NCBI RefSeq assembly: GCF_000715075.1
Contig: NC_134084.1
Location: forward strand, 101,784,411 to 101,848,410
Direction of reading: 5' to 3'
Length of the DNA: 64,000 bases
Source: Nicotiana tabacum
Taxonomy: Eukaryota > Streptophyta > Magnoliopsida > Solanales > Solanaceae
Shown here: positions 34,001 to 46,166 of the stretch, one piece after another
Layout of the letters: each line of letters starts with the position of its first letter
How positions within the stretch are numbered: position 1 is the stretch's first letter
Made by a program: the position numbers and the translations under genes
Notes under the pieces: model-generated
Told to the model about the DNA's origin: nothing
Databases searched by the model: none
Seen by the model: the letters and a program-made list of their open reading frames with translations, nothing else

Positions 34001-34216
34001 TTCTTGGAGGAAGCGATCGTCGTTGAGTTGGGGATCATCTTCAAGTTCATCAAGTTCATCTTGGGTCTTTTCATCTATCCAATCTTTGTCTTTAGGCTTG
34101 GAATTGGAAGTTTCAGGAGTAAAAGGTGGAGGCTTAAAAGCAGGGGGTTTTGGAGGGTGATTTCCAAGCTTCCTTTGAATGTCATCCCATTGTGTTGAAG
34201 CTCCTTCTACATCCTT
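25077..34216 (-). CDS. Phosducin-like / VIAF-type thioredoxin-fold protein (first exon not found)
   Basis: Four minus-strand exons fit together: 33996-34216 (KDVEGASTQWDDIQRKLG... to FLQEYR), 32728-32871 (KKKLAEIREAAKIARFG, ending LLYKDG), 32391-32595 (YSGCQILLQCLEELAMRYPA... to RRCIPE) and 25077-25234 (VALTLCQSDPVLNDGRR... ending DDDGSSSD, stop). This is the layout of the plant homologue of phosducin-like protein 3/viral IAP-associated factor: an acidic N-terminal helix region and a thioredoxin fold without a CxxC site. The family is known as co-chaperones of the CCT chaperonin that folds actin and tubulin. Introns 1 and 2 are in phase. The third exon's donor (GAA|GTTATG) leaves phase 0 whereas the acceptor at 25235 (TTTTAG|GTGTTGC) needs one carried base, so as read the last exon is out of frame. 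The small first exon with the ATG was not found in 34217-37200. Confidence 0.8.
26085..26248 (-). repeat. 3' LTR of copia B with internal deletion
   Basis: 164 bp. It matches the 5' LTR at both ends but lacks the 115 bp equivalent to about 31656-31770, including the TATA box. Both borders show ATA, suggesting deletion through microhomology after insertion. Confidence 0.8.
26512..28585 (-). pseudogene. Copia B reverse transcriptase and RNase H
   Basis: The linker ORF 28196-28585 (basic motif GRPLGSKDRNPRKRK) ends in a stop at 28196. The main RT frame then runs 28158 to 26581, with WVFVCKRNEKNEVQRYKARL, AVYVDDINLIG (catalytic YVDD), the STPM/ARYSSAPTRRHW connection and RNase H motifs VDAGYLSDPHKARSQTGY and EDNAACI. 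A TAA at 26581-26583 replaces a Gln codon seen in element C, cutting off the last 40 or so residues, which still read on in frame. Nearly full-length but interrupted. Confidence 0.85.
28495..29991 (-). pseudogene. Copia B protease and integrase
   Basis: 498 codons. The protease site reads LIDSCTTHTI, with Cys where copia proteases have Gly (DSG; element C keeps IDSGTTHAI), so it is probably inactive. The integrase follows, with zinc module HDRLGHPG...CTSCYQDK and a catalytic core with DASSRW, RLDNAAEF and HTQNGLAES. The frame is lost near 28560-28600 and coding similarity continues in another frame. Confidence 0.8.
29992..30529 (-). other. AT-rich spacer between gag and pol of copia B
   Basis: 538 bases with stops in all frames, very AT-rich, carrying AATAAA shortly after the gag stop. 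Element C has a shorter spacer at the same place. Possible roles are an intron or a site of early polyadenylation that would yield gag-only RNA. Confidence 0.55.
30530..31543 (-). CDS. Copia B gag
   Basis: An intact 337-codon ORF starting MSDIMKRKFVALEISG. It has the plant copia gag domain (about 1-190; motifs WVLDAEIHLDAMG and LRHHLDEGLKIEYL), then an Arg-Gly-rich stretch (about 207-230) and the zinc knuckle CYRCGGKGHWAKIC (about 268-281). The latter binds RNA for packaging into cytoplasmic particles. It ends in its own stop, TGA, not fused to pol. An AATAAA motif (complement of 30483-30488) follows 42 nt later. Of all the retroelement proteins in the window this one looks most intact. Confidence 0.85.
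   Translation of the reverse strand: MSDIMKRKFVALEISGKNYMTWVLDAEIHLDAMGLGDAIKDKDKASTQDCAKALIFLRHHLDEGLKIEYLTVKDPFVLWNGLKERYDNLKWVTLPQARYDWAHLRLQDFKSVSEYNSAMFRITSKLKLCGDNISDYDMLEKTFTTFYASNMVLQQQYREKGFTKYSQLISLLLVAERNNELFMRNHENRPIESTPLPKEDEVYSHYANCGKGRGHIRGRGRGRGRGHVQGRNFPGVNYPPPKNNFQKWKGKDKKRNAEGSETKCYRCGGKGHWAKICRTPKHLVELYQASLKNKGSEANLVYDNEFDITHLDVADFFEHPDEKINHLIGDGSVVRDD
31628..31906 (-). repeat. 5' LTR of copia B
   Basis: 279 bp, the complete LTR. On the minus strand a TATA box CTATATAAATG (complement of 31757-31767) lies upstream of the predicted RNA start. Just inside, the leader reads CGTTATCAACACGAGGCTCT. No TGG-type primer site is obvious. The same leader type follows the LTR in element C. 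Confidence 0.8.
32872..33995 (-). other. Intron 1 (as found) of phosducin-like gene
   Basis: AT-rich sequence with no gene. It holds a striking homopolymer tract, a run of T followed by about 14 G on the plus strand (about 33223-33269). The rest has no recognisable element. Confidence 0.6.
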
Positions 34217-34224
34217 CTATCCGA

Positions 34225-35140
34225 AACAGTGGTATTTAAAAACCGACTAAACCAACCGAACCGTACGGTACCAAATCGAATTTTTGATTCCTTTAAATAA
34301 AACCGTAGATTTTTATATAAATTTATAACCGTACCGATAATTAGAATAAATTTTTTATTTTATAAAAATAAATCGAAAAAATACTGAACCGTACCGAACA
34401 AATTTACATATGAAAATTATATTTATATATTAAGTTCAAAAATAATAAAACATTACATTTTCCTTGGGTATTGGAATTATGAAAACAATTTCGAGACAAC
34501 AAGTAATAATCGCAAAACATAATTCTCAAACCTATTATGCTACTCCTATTGAAACTAAATTATTTCCAACATATTCACTAGCAAGACACAAGTTATTTAG
34601 CGGTTATCAGTAGCAAACTACAATGCATTGATTATGTTTCCTTTCGTATGATCTAGATTTATCTTTTTGAATATTTAATCTTCTATAGATTTTATTCTTG
34701 AGTCTCAGTTCCAACTTGGTTAATATCTTTCCACTCGTGTGATTTATATTTTTTTACATTAATTTGTTTAGTTTCTTTTACGTTGTTATAGAGTAGTTGA
34801 TGGATCTTTACTCTAGCCATCTTTTATATTTTCTTAATTTATCACCCTTTAAAATGTAAAAATATCTAGAGAGATTTGTTAAGTCCTAAAAAAGTATGTA
34901 TGTTATTACATTTTACTTTATGTTATTGCATTCTACTTCTACTAGTGACTTTTATATGATATTTTAAAAAAATACAGAAAATTAACCCAACCGTACCGAT
35001 ACCGAAGAGGAACCGATATAATTGGGACGGTTTCGAAAAGTCTAATTTTGATTATACATAATAGAATAATCAAAAAATTAGTATGGTACAAAATTTACAA
35101 AATAACCGACCGAACTGAACCATTAACACCCCTTGGATGA
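34225..35140. repeat. CCGAACC-rich MITE-like repeat
   Basis: Both ends carry variants of AACCGACCGAAC / AACCAACCGAACCGTACGG, with further CCGTACCGA words inside an AT-rich body. This is a common look for small plant DNA transposons. Clear terminal inverted repeats and a duplication could not be fixed, so the limits are approximate. It starts only about 10-20 bases from the splice acceptor of the first phosducin-like exon found. Confidence 0.45.
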
Positions 35141-35359
35141 ACCTCTTTAAAATTACCGTTTATATTTTGACCTTACTAAGAAATTTTAAAAAAAAAAATT
35201 GCATCAGAACTTTAGAGCACACTAATTAGAATTTTAAAGCACATTGGTCACAATTTTGAAGCACAAGGAATCCTGCTTTCAGCCATAACGCGAAAAGTTC
35301 AGGTGATCATTCAGAATTTTGTGACGATCATCATAACTTATAAAATTATGGTGACCGCA

Positions 35360-36214
35360 CACAACAATAACGATCCAGTAGAATTCTATTAGTGGGGTTT
35401 AGGGATAGTAGTATGTACGCAGACCTTACCCCAATCACAAAGAAGTAGAAAGGTTGTTTCCGAAAAACTCTCGGCCCAAGAAGACAAAAAGAGATAATAT
35501 CAGTACCACCAATAGAAAATATAGGAAAAATAACATCATGAAAATATGAAAGTAGATGCAAAGTAAAAACGATAGACGGTACATAGACCCGACACTATGG
35601 AAAACAAAATAGTAGTAAGACACAACATTGTCACTAGCTGACTTCGACAGAAACCCTACCAGAGTAACCTCACGAAGGGACAAAGTAAGAAAAAACTCAA
35701 CTATCTCCTAATCTACAACCCTAATACTCGACCCCCACAGCTTCCTACCAAGGGTCATGTCCTCGAAAATCTGAAGTCTCCCCATGTCCTGCCTGACCAC
35801 CTATCCCCAATACTTCTTAGGAGGTCCTCTACCTCTTCTCATGCCCTCCAAAACCAGCCGCCCGCACCTCCTTACTGGAGCATCTGGGCTTCTCTTTTGT
35901 ACGTGTCTGAACCATCTGAGCCTTGCTTCTCGCATCTTGTCATCAATGAGAGCCACGCCTACCTTATCTGAAATATCTTCATTCCTAATCTTATCCATCC
36001 TAGAGTGCCCGCACATCCACCTCAACATCCCCATTTCTGTTACTTTCATTTTCTGGATATGTGAGTTCTTAACAGGCCAACACTCAGCCTTATACATCAT
36101 GGCCGGTCTAACCACCGCTTTGTAAAACTTACCTTTGAGTATCGGTGGCACTCTCTTGTCACACAGAACTCCAGATGCTAACCTCCACTTCATCCACTCC
36201 ACCCTAATACGGTG
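35360..36214 (-). mobile_element. 3' end of an RTE-type LINE, 5' truncated
   Basis: On the minus strand, from about 36214, the C-terminal part of a LINE reverse transcriptase is readable: [45 protein letters not shown] and [16 protein letters not shown] at 35798-35800 interrupts it, after which VVRQDMGRLQIFEDMTLG continues in frame to a stop at 35708. The 3' untranslated part ends in GTCTGCGTACATACTA... and a short GTT-type tail at about 35361-35370, characteristic of plant RTE LINEs. No target duplication was identified. Confidence 0.75.
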
Positions 36215-37398
36215 TGTGCTATATGGCGACCGTCAGAATTCTGACAAATCGCCATAAGACATGCCGAAGAAATTCTGACTAACATGGTTCAAAAATTTGA
36301 TTGGAGACTATTTTCCCATGACTTTCTACCAGGGTAAAAATTTAAAGGGTGGCACCAAATAATTATATTTGTGCAACTGATTTACTCAAAAGAAATCTTT
36401 TTCTTTTATAACAATCATGTCGGTCAGCTTGTTTACACCTCGACTATTCCACATATCATTTGTTTACCGAATAACTTTGCCTACCAAAGCTCAAAAGAAC
36501 ATGCCGTTCTTTACAATGTATTGATTATATATAATATAAGGTAGTTGGATTGGTTTTGATTTAGGTTTCGGAAAACAGATTGAGATTAATTATGGGAAAT
36601 GTTTGGAACAATTTTTTGAGAAAGTAATTTTAAAGAATTTTTGAGTAACTTTTATGGGAAAATATACTATTGAGTTGTTTCTTTTTCTTTTTGGAAACAA
36701 TCTATATGATTTACGAAAAGTTATCTAAACACTAAAGAACATTGAGTATTCTTTGAGCATAAATGAACCAAGATCGTGGCCTTTAAAATTTAAGACTGGA
36801 GCTAATATGAACCCCAAGTACTGGAGCTAATCTGGATATTTAATTACTGGGGTCCTTGGGGTGGGTTACTAAGAGGTATTGATTTGAGTAATAAATTTTA
36901 AGATGGGGCTCTAAAAATCAAAAATAAGAAAAAGGTTTGGGGGCTTAAGATGAAGCCACGTGTAACAGGAAGACTGGGGTAGATGGAGGGGTAAATACAT
37001 TTAAATAGGTAACGGCAGGGGTAGAAAGTGTCGAATAGTATAACAAGTGATACCTATAATTTTCTGTTTCTTATTTGGATACCATAAAAATTGAGACCAA
37101 GAGAATATATAAAATGAACTGACAAGCTCTTTATCCATATACCAAATCACAACATCATTTCACATACAACTCTATATAAAAATATTAATTTTAAATTGAC
37201 TCTTAACATGAACTGCTTGCTTTTTCATACCAACAATGACCGAATATTTGAGATTGATTCAGATAAAGAGATAGAAACAAAAATAATCAAAAGGAAATAC
37301 AAATGAGAAGCATATTATATGCAATCAATAAACGCGGTGCTGCTCTCAAAATGAGAGTTTGTATATTTCTTCTGTTTCTCTTTCTTGGAATGCTGTAT
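36215..37398. other. Intergenic AT-rich stretch downstream of actin
   Basis: No gene seen. A perfect 14-bp palindrome GTCAGAATTCTGAC lies at 36232-36245. The part next to 37399 should include the actin 3' untranslated region. Confidence 0.5.
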
Positions 37399-39015
<1,617 letters not shown>

Positions 39016-39025
39016 CTTTTACTCT

Positions 39026-40251
39026 CTGGAAATAAAAAAGACTATATTTATGCTAATAAACTGAAAACATATAAGGATCTCATACAATATAGAAGATCAA
39101 ACACCACAATAAGTGAAAAAGGAAATCCTAAACGATAGCAACAAAAAGGGGTAATTTGTTTCTTTCATCTATGACAGACAAACTGGTTCTGCAACTATTA
39201 TTCCTAAACAGTAAGACAGAAATTGCATTAAATCATATTAATCTGATCAGTTTAATTGCACAAGTTCTGCGGCTAAATAAGCAAATCAAATTCACATATA
39301 TCGACTTGATGCCTATATCTGAGATCATGAAAGGCTTTGAAAATAACCTCATATAATCATCTCACATAAACTCGGATACATGCACATATATTTTTGAAAA
39401 ACAAATGATATGGACGCATATCCAACGTAAATCAGATCTTTCCATCAAACTCATACTTTCTTTTTTGATGTGAAAGGAGTCTCATTTGGATAATAAAAAC
39501 CAACAGAATTGCCATTTGAGGTGCATGCTTAATCAACTGCAAATCTTTGAATAACCAGGCACGGGTCAATTCTCAAAGACGATTTTTTTCTGATACACAA
39601 CCAGATATAGAGAAGATGGAAGAACAGATTGAAAGGAACTAGATCTACCAAAAAGAAAGAAAACTAAAAACCAAAGTGAAAGTTAATCAAATAAAATCAC
39701 ATCTAGCTTTTGACATTTCCTTTTTTTTTTTTTGTTTTCCATCCGGTGTCTTGTACCAGCTTTTGGGCCCAGACTAATTCAGATTCGCCCCGCATATGCG
39801 CTCCTACTAGGATTTTTTTCATTCCCAAGATGCGAACCCTAGACCCCTAGTTAAGGGTGGAGGGGCCGGAGTAATCTAGATTCGCGCTGAGTAAGCGCTC
39901 CTACCAGGAGTTTTTTTGCATTCCAGGACTCGAAGCCGAGACCCTCTATTAAGCGTGGAGGAATTCTGTCCATCTACAACCTTTAGTGGTAGCTTTTACT
40001 CAAATGGAAAACACCCAATTGCAGATCCAAAATCTAACTTCAGCAGGTTAAATTATTATCCATTCCCAGCAAAACAAATGAACCCAAAAAAAGAAGAAGA
40101 TGAAAATCACATACACTACCAACTTAATGATCAATCCAAAGAGAGTACACCCAGAAAAAAATTCTCCAAATTATCAAGCTTTATTGAGGAATTTCCAAAA
40201 AATTGAATTGAGAATGAAAAAGAAATGAAGATTCCAAGGTAAAGTTTGTAC
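39026..40251 (-). other. Probable leader intron of actin
   Basis: Plant actins usually have one intron in the 5' leader. Here the acceptor TTTATTTCCAG|AGAG (at 39026) lies 10 bases before the ATG. A plausible donor TTTAAG|GTACAAAC is at 40251. It would span 1226 bp. It contains a SINE-like repeat at about 39720-39965. Leader introns often raise actin expression. The donor choice is inference. Confidence 0.5.
39720..39965. repeat. SINE-like dispersed repeat in actin leader intron
   Basis: A T-run, CATCCGGTGTC, GATTCGCCCCGC, GCGCTCCTACTAGG and CGAACCCTAGACCC (B-box-like) form a pattern I associate with a widespread Solanaceae repeat. Two related sub-blocks occur (GCGCTCCTACTAGGATTTT and GCGCTCCTACCAGGAGTTT). 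Exact class not established. Confidence 0.4.
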
Positions 40252-40537
40252 CTTAAATGGATTTTCCCAATATGGTTATTGTTGGCGATGGCCTATTGTG
40301 CTACCCGCGTTCTTGTTTTGAAAGGGGACAAGTATAACTCCTCTAAACAGCAAATGAATATGAGCTTAAATGAGCCTCAAATTCAATTTCTGTTGAGGAG
40401 GAGTTCGTTGGTTATCATTAAATCACAACTGAGTGGACCTCATGACAGCATCATTTTCATGGTGGATATAGCTGTCTCACTTTTCCATTTCTTTAGTTTT
40501 TGACAGATTTACCCCTAACCTTTTCATTTAACTCCAA
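40252..40537 (-). promoter_or_regulatory. Remaining actin upstream/leader sequence
   Basis: Only 286 bases lie between the probable leader-intron donor and the copia C remnant. They should contain the leader exon and the proximal promoter. No clear TATA box was found, so the promoter may lie elsewhere or be LTR-derived. An 85-codon plus-strand frame here shows no recognisable domain and is not called. Confidence 0.35.
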
Positions 40538-40588
40538 TAATACTTTCAAAGTATTTGCTCGAGATGTCAGAGTCTCGTGCTGATAACG

Positions 40589-41228
40589 TGTTATAAAATA
40601 AAGACTGTAAAGTAAAGACAAGTATAGAGAGAAATTGTTATATTATTCGAATTCAAACTGATGTACATAATGAACTGAAATCTCTTCTATTTATAGAAGA
40701 AAGGAAACTGTTGTGTAAGCTGCTACTATACCAGATATGGATAATCTTCTACCGAGAGCAATGTTTATCCATAACGGAGTACTGAAAGGATAAGCTTATT
40801 ATACCCGATATGGATAATCTTCTACCGGGGGTAATGTTTATCCATAACTGAGTACTGAAAGGATAAGTTTATTATACCCGGTATGGATAATCTTCTATCG
40901 AGGGTAATGTTTATCCATAACTGGGTACTGAAAGGATAAGCTTATTATACCCGGTATGGATAATCTTCTACCGGGGGTAATGTTTATCCATAACTGGGTA
41001 CTGAAAGGATAAGCTTATTATACCCGGTATGGATAATCTTCTACTGGGGGTAATATTTATCCATAACCGGGTACCGAAGTGATAAGCTTTTTCAGGAAGT
41101 TTATTTCCAATAGAGTACTAAATAGATAAACATATTTACGGTGGAGTCTCATATGGATAAGCTTCTTCAGGAAGCTTATTTACAACGGAGTACTAAATGA
41201 ACATCCATAATATAATATATTTATAACA
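40589..41228 (-). repeat. 3' LTR of copia C with five-copy tandem repeat
   Basis: 640 bp with five copies of the same 73-bp unit (about 40733-41090). The length difference from the 5' LTR, 71 bp, is about one unit. The TATA box CTATAAATAG is at 40687-40696 on the minus strand and points towards actin. A polypurine stretch (complement of 41229-41236, CCAAGGGGAG) lies next to it. Confidence 0.85.
40687..40696 (-). promoter_or_regulatory. TATA box of copia C 3' LTR, facing actin
   Basis: Palindromic CTATAAATAG-type box downstream (in transcription sense) of the GGATAA-rich array. A transcript from it would cross the leader remnant and run into the actin leader about 440 bp away. Activity is inferred. 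Confidence 0.45.
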
Positions 41229-41437
41229 CTCCCCTTGGATGTTCATTAAAATATAATGTGCCTCATTAAAACCTTACTAGGAAAAACCACGTGAGAAAAA
41301 ATCCCAGTGAAGAAAAAAGAGTACACATATTTAGTAAGACGCATTGTTAGGTGCCTCATTAAAAAACCTTATAAGGAAAACCCCATGGGAAAAAAATTTA
41401 GTAAGGGAAAAAGAGTGCATCGCGTATTTTACTCCCC

Positions 41438-44400
41438 CTAATGAAAACCTTGTTTCAAATATTTGAGTCTCCGCATTCCAATCTTGTATACCATCTTCTC
41501 AAAAGTTGAAGTTGGCAAAGATTTAGTGAATAAATCTGTTGGATTATCACTTGAACGGATTTGTTGCACATCAATGTCACCACTTTTCTGAAGATCGTGT
41601 GTGTAGAATAATTTTGGTGAAATGTGCTTCGTTCTATCTCCTTTTATAAATCCTCCCTTCAATTGGGCTATGCATGCAGCATTGTCTTCGTATAAAATTG
41701 TGGGTCTTTTCTCACATTCTAAACCATATTTTTCTCGAATAAAATGAATTATTGATCTCAACCATACGCATTCCCTACTTGCTTCATGAATAGTTATTAT
41801 CTCAACGTGATTTGAAGAAGTAGCAACAATAGATTGCTTTGTGGAGCGTCATGATATGACAGTACCTCCATATGTAAATACGTAGCCGGTTTGAGATCGA
41901 GCTTTATGGGGATCAGATAAATAACCTGCATCTGTATAACCAACAAGGTCTGCACTATCTTTGTTAGCATAAAACAAACCCATATCAAGAGTTCCCTTTA
42001 AATATCGCAATATATGCTTAATCCCGTTCCAATGTCTCCGTGTAGGAGAAGAACTATATCTTGCTAGTAAATTAACAGAAAATGCTATGTCAGGCCTTGT
42101 AGCATTAGCAAGATACATTAGTGCACCAATTGCACTGAGATAGGGTATTTCGGGACCAAGGAGTTCCTCGTCCTCTTCTGGAGGTCGGAACAAATCCTTA
42201 TTCACTTCAAGTGATCGAACAACCATTGGTGTACTCAATGGGTGTGCTTTGTCCATGTAAAAGCGTTTTAAGACCCTTTCTGTATAGGCAGATTGATGGA
42301 TAAAGATCTCGTCTGCTAAATGTTCAATTTGCAGACCAAGACAAAGTTTTGTCTTTCCAAGATCTTTCATCTCAAATTCTTTCTTAAGATATTCAATTGC
42401 CTTTTGGAGTTCTTCTGGAGTTCCAACAAGATTTATGTCATCAACATAAACAGCAAGTATAATAAATTCTGATGTCATTTTCTTTATAAAAATACATGGA
42501 CAAATAATATCATTTATGTAACCTTCTTTCAGCAAATATTGACTAAGGCGATTATACCACATGCGCCCAGATTGCTTTAAACCGTACAAAGATCTTTGTA
42601 ATCTGATTGAATACATTTCCTGAGATTTTGCTTCAGGCATTTTAAATCCTTCAGGAATTTTCATATAAATTTCATTATCAAGTGAACCGTACAGATAAGC
42701 TGTAACTACATCCATTATATGTATTTCAAGTTTTTCATGTAGTGCTAAATTGATGAGATATCGAAATGTTATGGCATCCATAACAGGTGAATATGTTTCA
42801 TCAAAATCGACTCCAAGTCGTTGTGAGAATCCTTGTGCAACAAGGCGAGCTTTGTATCTTTCAACTTCATTTTTATCATTCCTTTTTCGCACAAAAACCC
42901 ATTTATGACCAACTGGTTTTATACCAGCAGGTGTTTGGACTACTGGTCCAAAGACCTCTCTTTTAGCAAGTGACTTCAATTCCGATTGAATTGCCTCTTG
43001 CCATTTTGGCCAATCAGATCTTTGTCGACATTCTTCGACAGATCGAGGTTCAAGATCCTCACTATCTTGCATAATATTAAGTGCAACATTATATGCAAAA
43101 ATATTATCCACCACTATTTCAGATCGATTTAAATTAATCTCATCGCCGATCGAACTTATTAAAAGTTCTTCACTCACATGAGCTTCAGATTCATTGATTT
43201 CTTCAGGAATCTCAGAACTAATCAGATTTTGGGTCTCTTCAGGAGATCCCTTCATAGTATCGTTTTGATCATTTGTCGATTTTCTTTTTCGAGGATTTCG
43301 ATCCTTAGAACCCAAAGGCCTGCCACGCTTCAGGCGTGTTTTAGGTTCACTAGCTCTCATACTAGTAGATGGTCCTACTGGGACATCAATTCGGATAGGC
43401 ACATTCTCTGCTGGGATATGTGACTTAGTTATCCTTTTCAAATCAGTAAATGCATTTGGCATTTGATTTGTTATATTCTGTAAATGGATGATCTTCTGGA
43501 CCTCCTGATTACATATATGGGTACGGGGATCAAGGTGAGATAATGATGAAATTTTCCACACAATTTCTCTTCTGATTTCCTTTTTCTCTCCCCCTAATTG
43601 TGGAAAATTTGTTTCATCAAACCGACAATCTGCAAATCGAGCAGTAAATAAATGTCCTGTCAATGGTTCAAGATAGCGAATAATAGAGGGTGATTCAAAC
43701 CCAACATATATTCATATCCTTCTTTGTGGTCCCATCTTACTACGTTGTGGTGGTATTACTGGCACATATACAGCACATCCGAAAATTCGTAGATGGGCAA
43801 TATTTGGTTCATGACCAAAAACTAATTGTGACGGAGAATATTTATTATAGTGTGTTGGTCTGAGACGGATAAGTGATGCTGCATGCAAGATAGCATGGCC
43901 CCAAGCAGTAGTGAGCAATTTTGTTTTCATAAGTAGTGGTCTTGCTATCAATTGCAGGCGTTTAATAAATGACTCTGCAAGGCCATTTTGAGTATGAACA
44001 TAAGCTACAGGATGTTCAACTTTTATCCCAACGGATAGATAATAATCATCAAAAGCTTGAGATGAGAATTCTCCAGCATTATCAAGGCGAATAGCCTTTA
44101 TAGGATAATCTGGGAATTGTGCCCTTAATCGAATTATTTGGGCTAATAGCTTTGCAAAATGCCAGGCTGCGAGATGATAGTAGGCACACATGAGACCATC
44201 TTGAAAATGCATCTATTAGGACCATAAAATATCGAAACAACCCACTTGGTGGGTGAATAGGTCCATATATATCCCCATGTATACGCTCTAAAAAGGCAGG
44301 GGATTCAATACCAACCTTCATTGGTGATGGTCTAGTGATCATTTTTCCTTGATAACAAGCATCACAAGAAAATTCGTCATTTGTAAGAATCTTCAAGTTC

Positions 44401-44950
44401 TTTAATGGATGCCCACTCGAATTTTCAGTAATTCGTCTCATCATTATTGATCCGGGATGGCCCAAACGGCCATGCAAAGCACAAAAGTATTTGAATCCGT
44501 AAACTTCTGGTTTATGATAGAGTGTGCTTCAATTGTACTAATTTTTGAATAGTATAAACCAGAAGATAAAGTTGGTAACTTTTCTACAATGCATTTCTGG
44601 CCAGAAATATTCTTTGTAATACAAAGATATTCCCTGTTCATTTCATCTATTGTCTCAACATGATACCCATTTCGGCGGATATCTATAAAACTCAACAAGT
44701 TTCTTCGGGACTTGGAGGAGAACAATGCATTGTCTATAATAAGTTTTGTTCCCTTAGACAGAAATATTATGGCTCTTCCGGAGCCTTCAATCAAACTTAT
44801 ATTACCAGAAATTGTTGAAACATTTGCTTTTTCCTTATGCAAATAAGAAAAGTATTTCTGATCGTTGAATATGGCATGAGTTGTTCCACTATCAATAACA
44901 CAAATATCTTCATGATTTGTCTTTGATCCAAACATAATTTGAGGGTTATC
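41438..44950 (-). pseudogene. Copia C pol (protease, integrase, RT, RNase H), broken
   Basis: The protease VIDSGTTHAIF lies near 44890. A lost G near 44475 shifts the frame at the integrase start (LGHPGSIMMRR). Another shift near 44160 falls between VCLLSSRSLAF and AKLLAQIIRLRAQF. A stop at about 43712 precedes the linker. The long RT frame 43663-41849 has GRPLGSKDRNPRKRK, WVFVRKRNDKNEVERYKARL, AVYVDDINLVG and ARYSSSPTRRHW. It stops after TYGGTVIS. RNase H resumes at 41761 (EDNAACIAQLKGGFIKG) to the natural end at 41438. Integrase residues of DAFSRW, RLDNAGEF and NGLAES are present. Confidence 0.85.
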
Positions 44951-45076
44951 CATATTCTTCAAAATAACATAAATAAAATATATTATAGTAAACATCATTA
45001 TCAAAGCATAACTTTTATTTATGTACAACAATTACATAACCATACTATTTATTACAAACAACAAAAATTAAAATAT

Positions 45077-46088
45077 TTACATTTCTACAGATTCACTACC
45101 GATTACATGACTTATTTCTCCTTCTGGGAGTGCAAAGTAATCAGCTACATCCAAATGCATGAAGTCTAAATTATCTTCAGAAATAAAATTTGTTTCAGCA
45201 TTTTTCTCTGTCTTCTTCAGGGAGGCTTGATAAAGCTCAACCAGGGGCTTTGGCGTACGACAGGTACGTGACCAGTACCCCTTTTCCTCCACACCTATAG
45301 CATGTATTTTCTGCATTTGGCGCTTGCACCGCTTCATACTTTTGTTCTTTCCTTTTCCACTGCTGGTGGTGAGGAGGCTTCTTTGGTGCATTATTATCAC
45401 CATGATTGGGGTTTCTTCCCCGACCACGGCCATGACCACGACTGGGGCCACGACCTCTTCCACGTTTAGCTTGGTAGAAGTTCGTCTCATTCACTTCAAG
45501 GAATGGACAAGAACCTATAGGTCGGCTTTCATGATTTTTCATTAATAGCACATTATGTTGCTCTGCTATAAGAAGATGTGAGATAAGTTCAGAGTACTTT
45601 TTAAATCTCATCTCTCGATATTGCTGTTGCAGGAGCATATTCGAGGCATGAAAAGTGGTGAAAGTTGTCTCCAACATATCATGATCAGTAATATTATCAC
45701 CACATAATTTCAATTGGGAAATAATTCTGAACATAGCAGAATTATACTCACTGATAGATTTAAAATCTTGTAGTCTTAGATGAGTCCAATCATAACGTGT
45801 CTGTGGAAGAATGACCATCTTCAGGTGGTCATATCTATCTTTCAAATTATTCCACAGTATGACTGGATCTTTAATAATGAGATATTCCATTTTCAGGTCC
45901 TCATCAAGGTGATGGCGTAGGAATATTATTGTTTTGGCACGGTCTTGGTTTGATGCTTGAGTTTTATCCTTGATGGTGTCTGTCAGACCCATCGCATCAA
46001 GATGAATTTCAGCATCAAGCACCCAAGACATGTAGCTTTTGCCCGATATATCCAGGGCTACAAATTCGATTTTAGAAAGATTTGACAT
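45077..46088 (-). pseudogene. Copia C gag, frameshifted in the zinc knuckle
   Basis: The ORF starting at 46088 (MSNLSKIEFVALDISG) parallels element B gag. An extra G in a GGGG run near 45285 shifts the frame within the knuckle CYRCGGKG. The other frame continues YWSRTCRTPKPLVELYQASL to a stop at 45077-45079. Arg-Gly repeats (about 210-228) precede it. AATAAA (complement of 45048-45053) lies 24 nt past the stop, as in element B. Confidence 0.8.
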
Positions 46089-46166
46089 TATTTAGGAAAA
46101 GAAAGTTCTTACCTCTAATACTTTCAAAGTATTTGCTCGAGATGTCAGAGTCTCGTGCTGATAGCG

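Noticed and set aside
36232..36245. Perfect palindrome GTCAGAATTCTGAC
   Set aside because: Single 14-bp palindrome next to the LINE truncation point; no partner repeats or inverted ends to make an element.
40246..40503. 85-codon plus-strand frame next to actin
   Set aside because: Antisense to the actin leader region, no recognisable domain, explained by chance and by the gene on the other strand.
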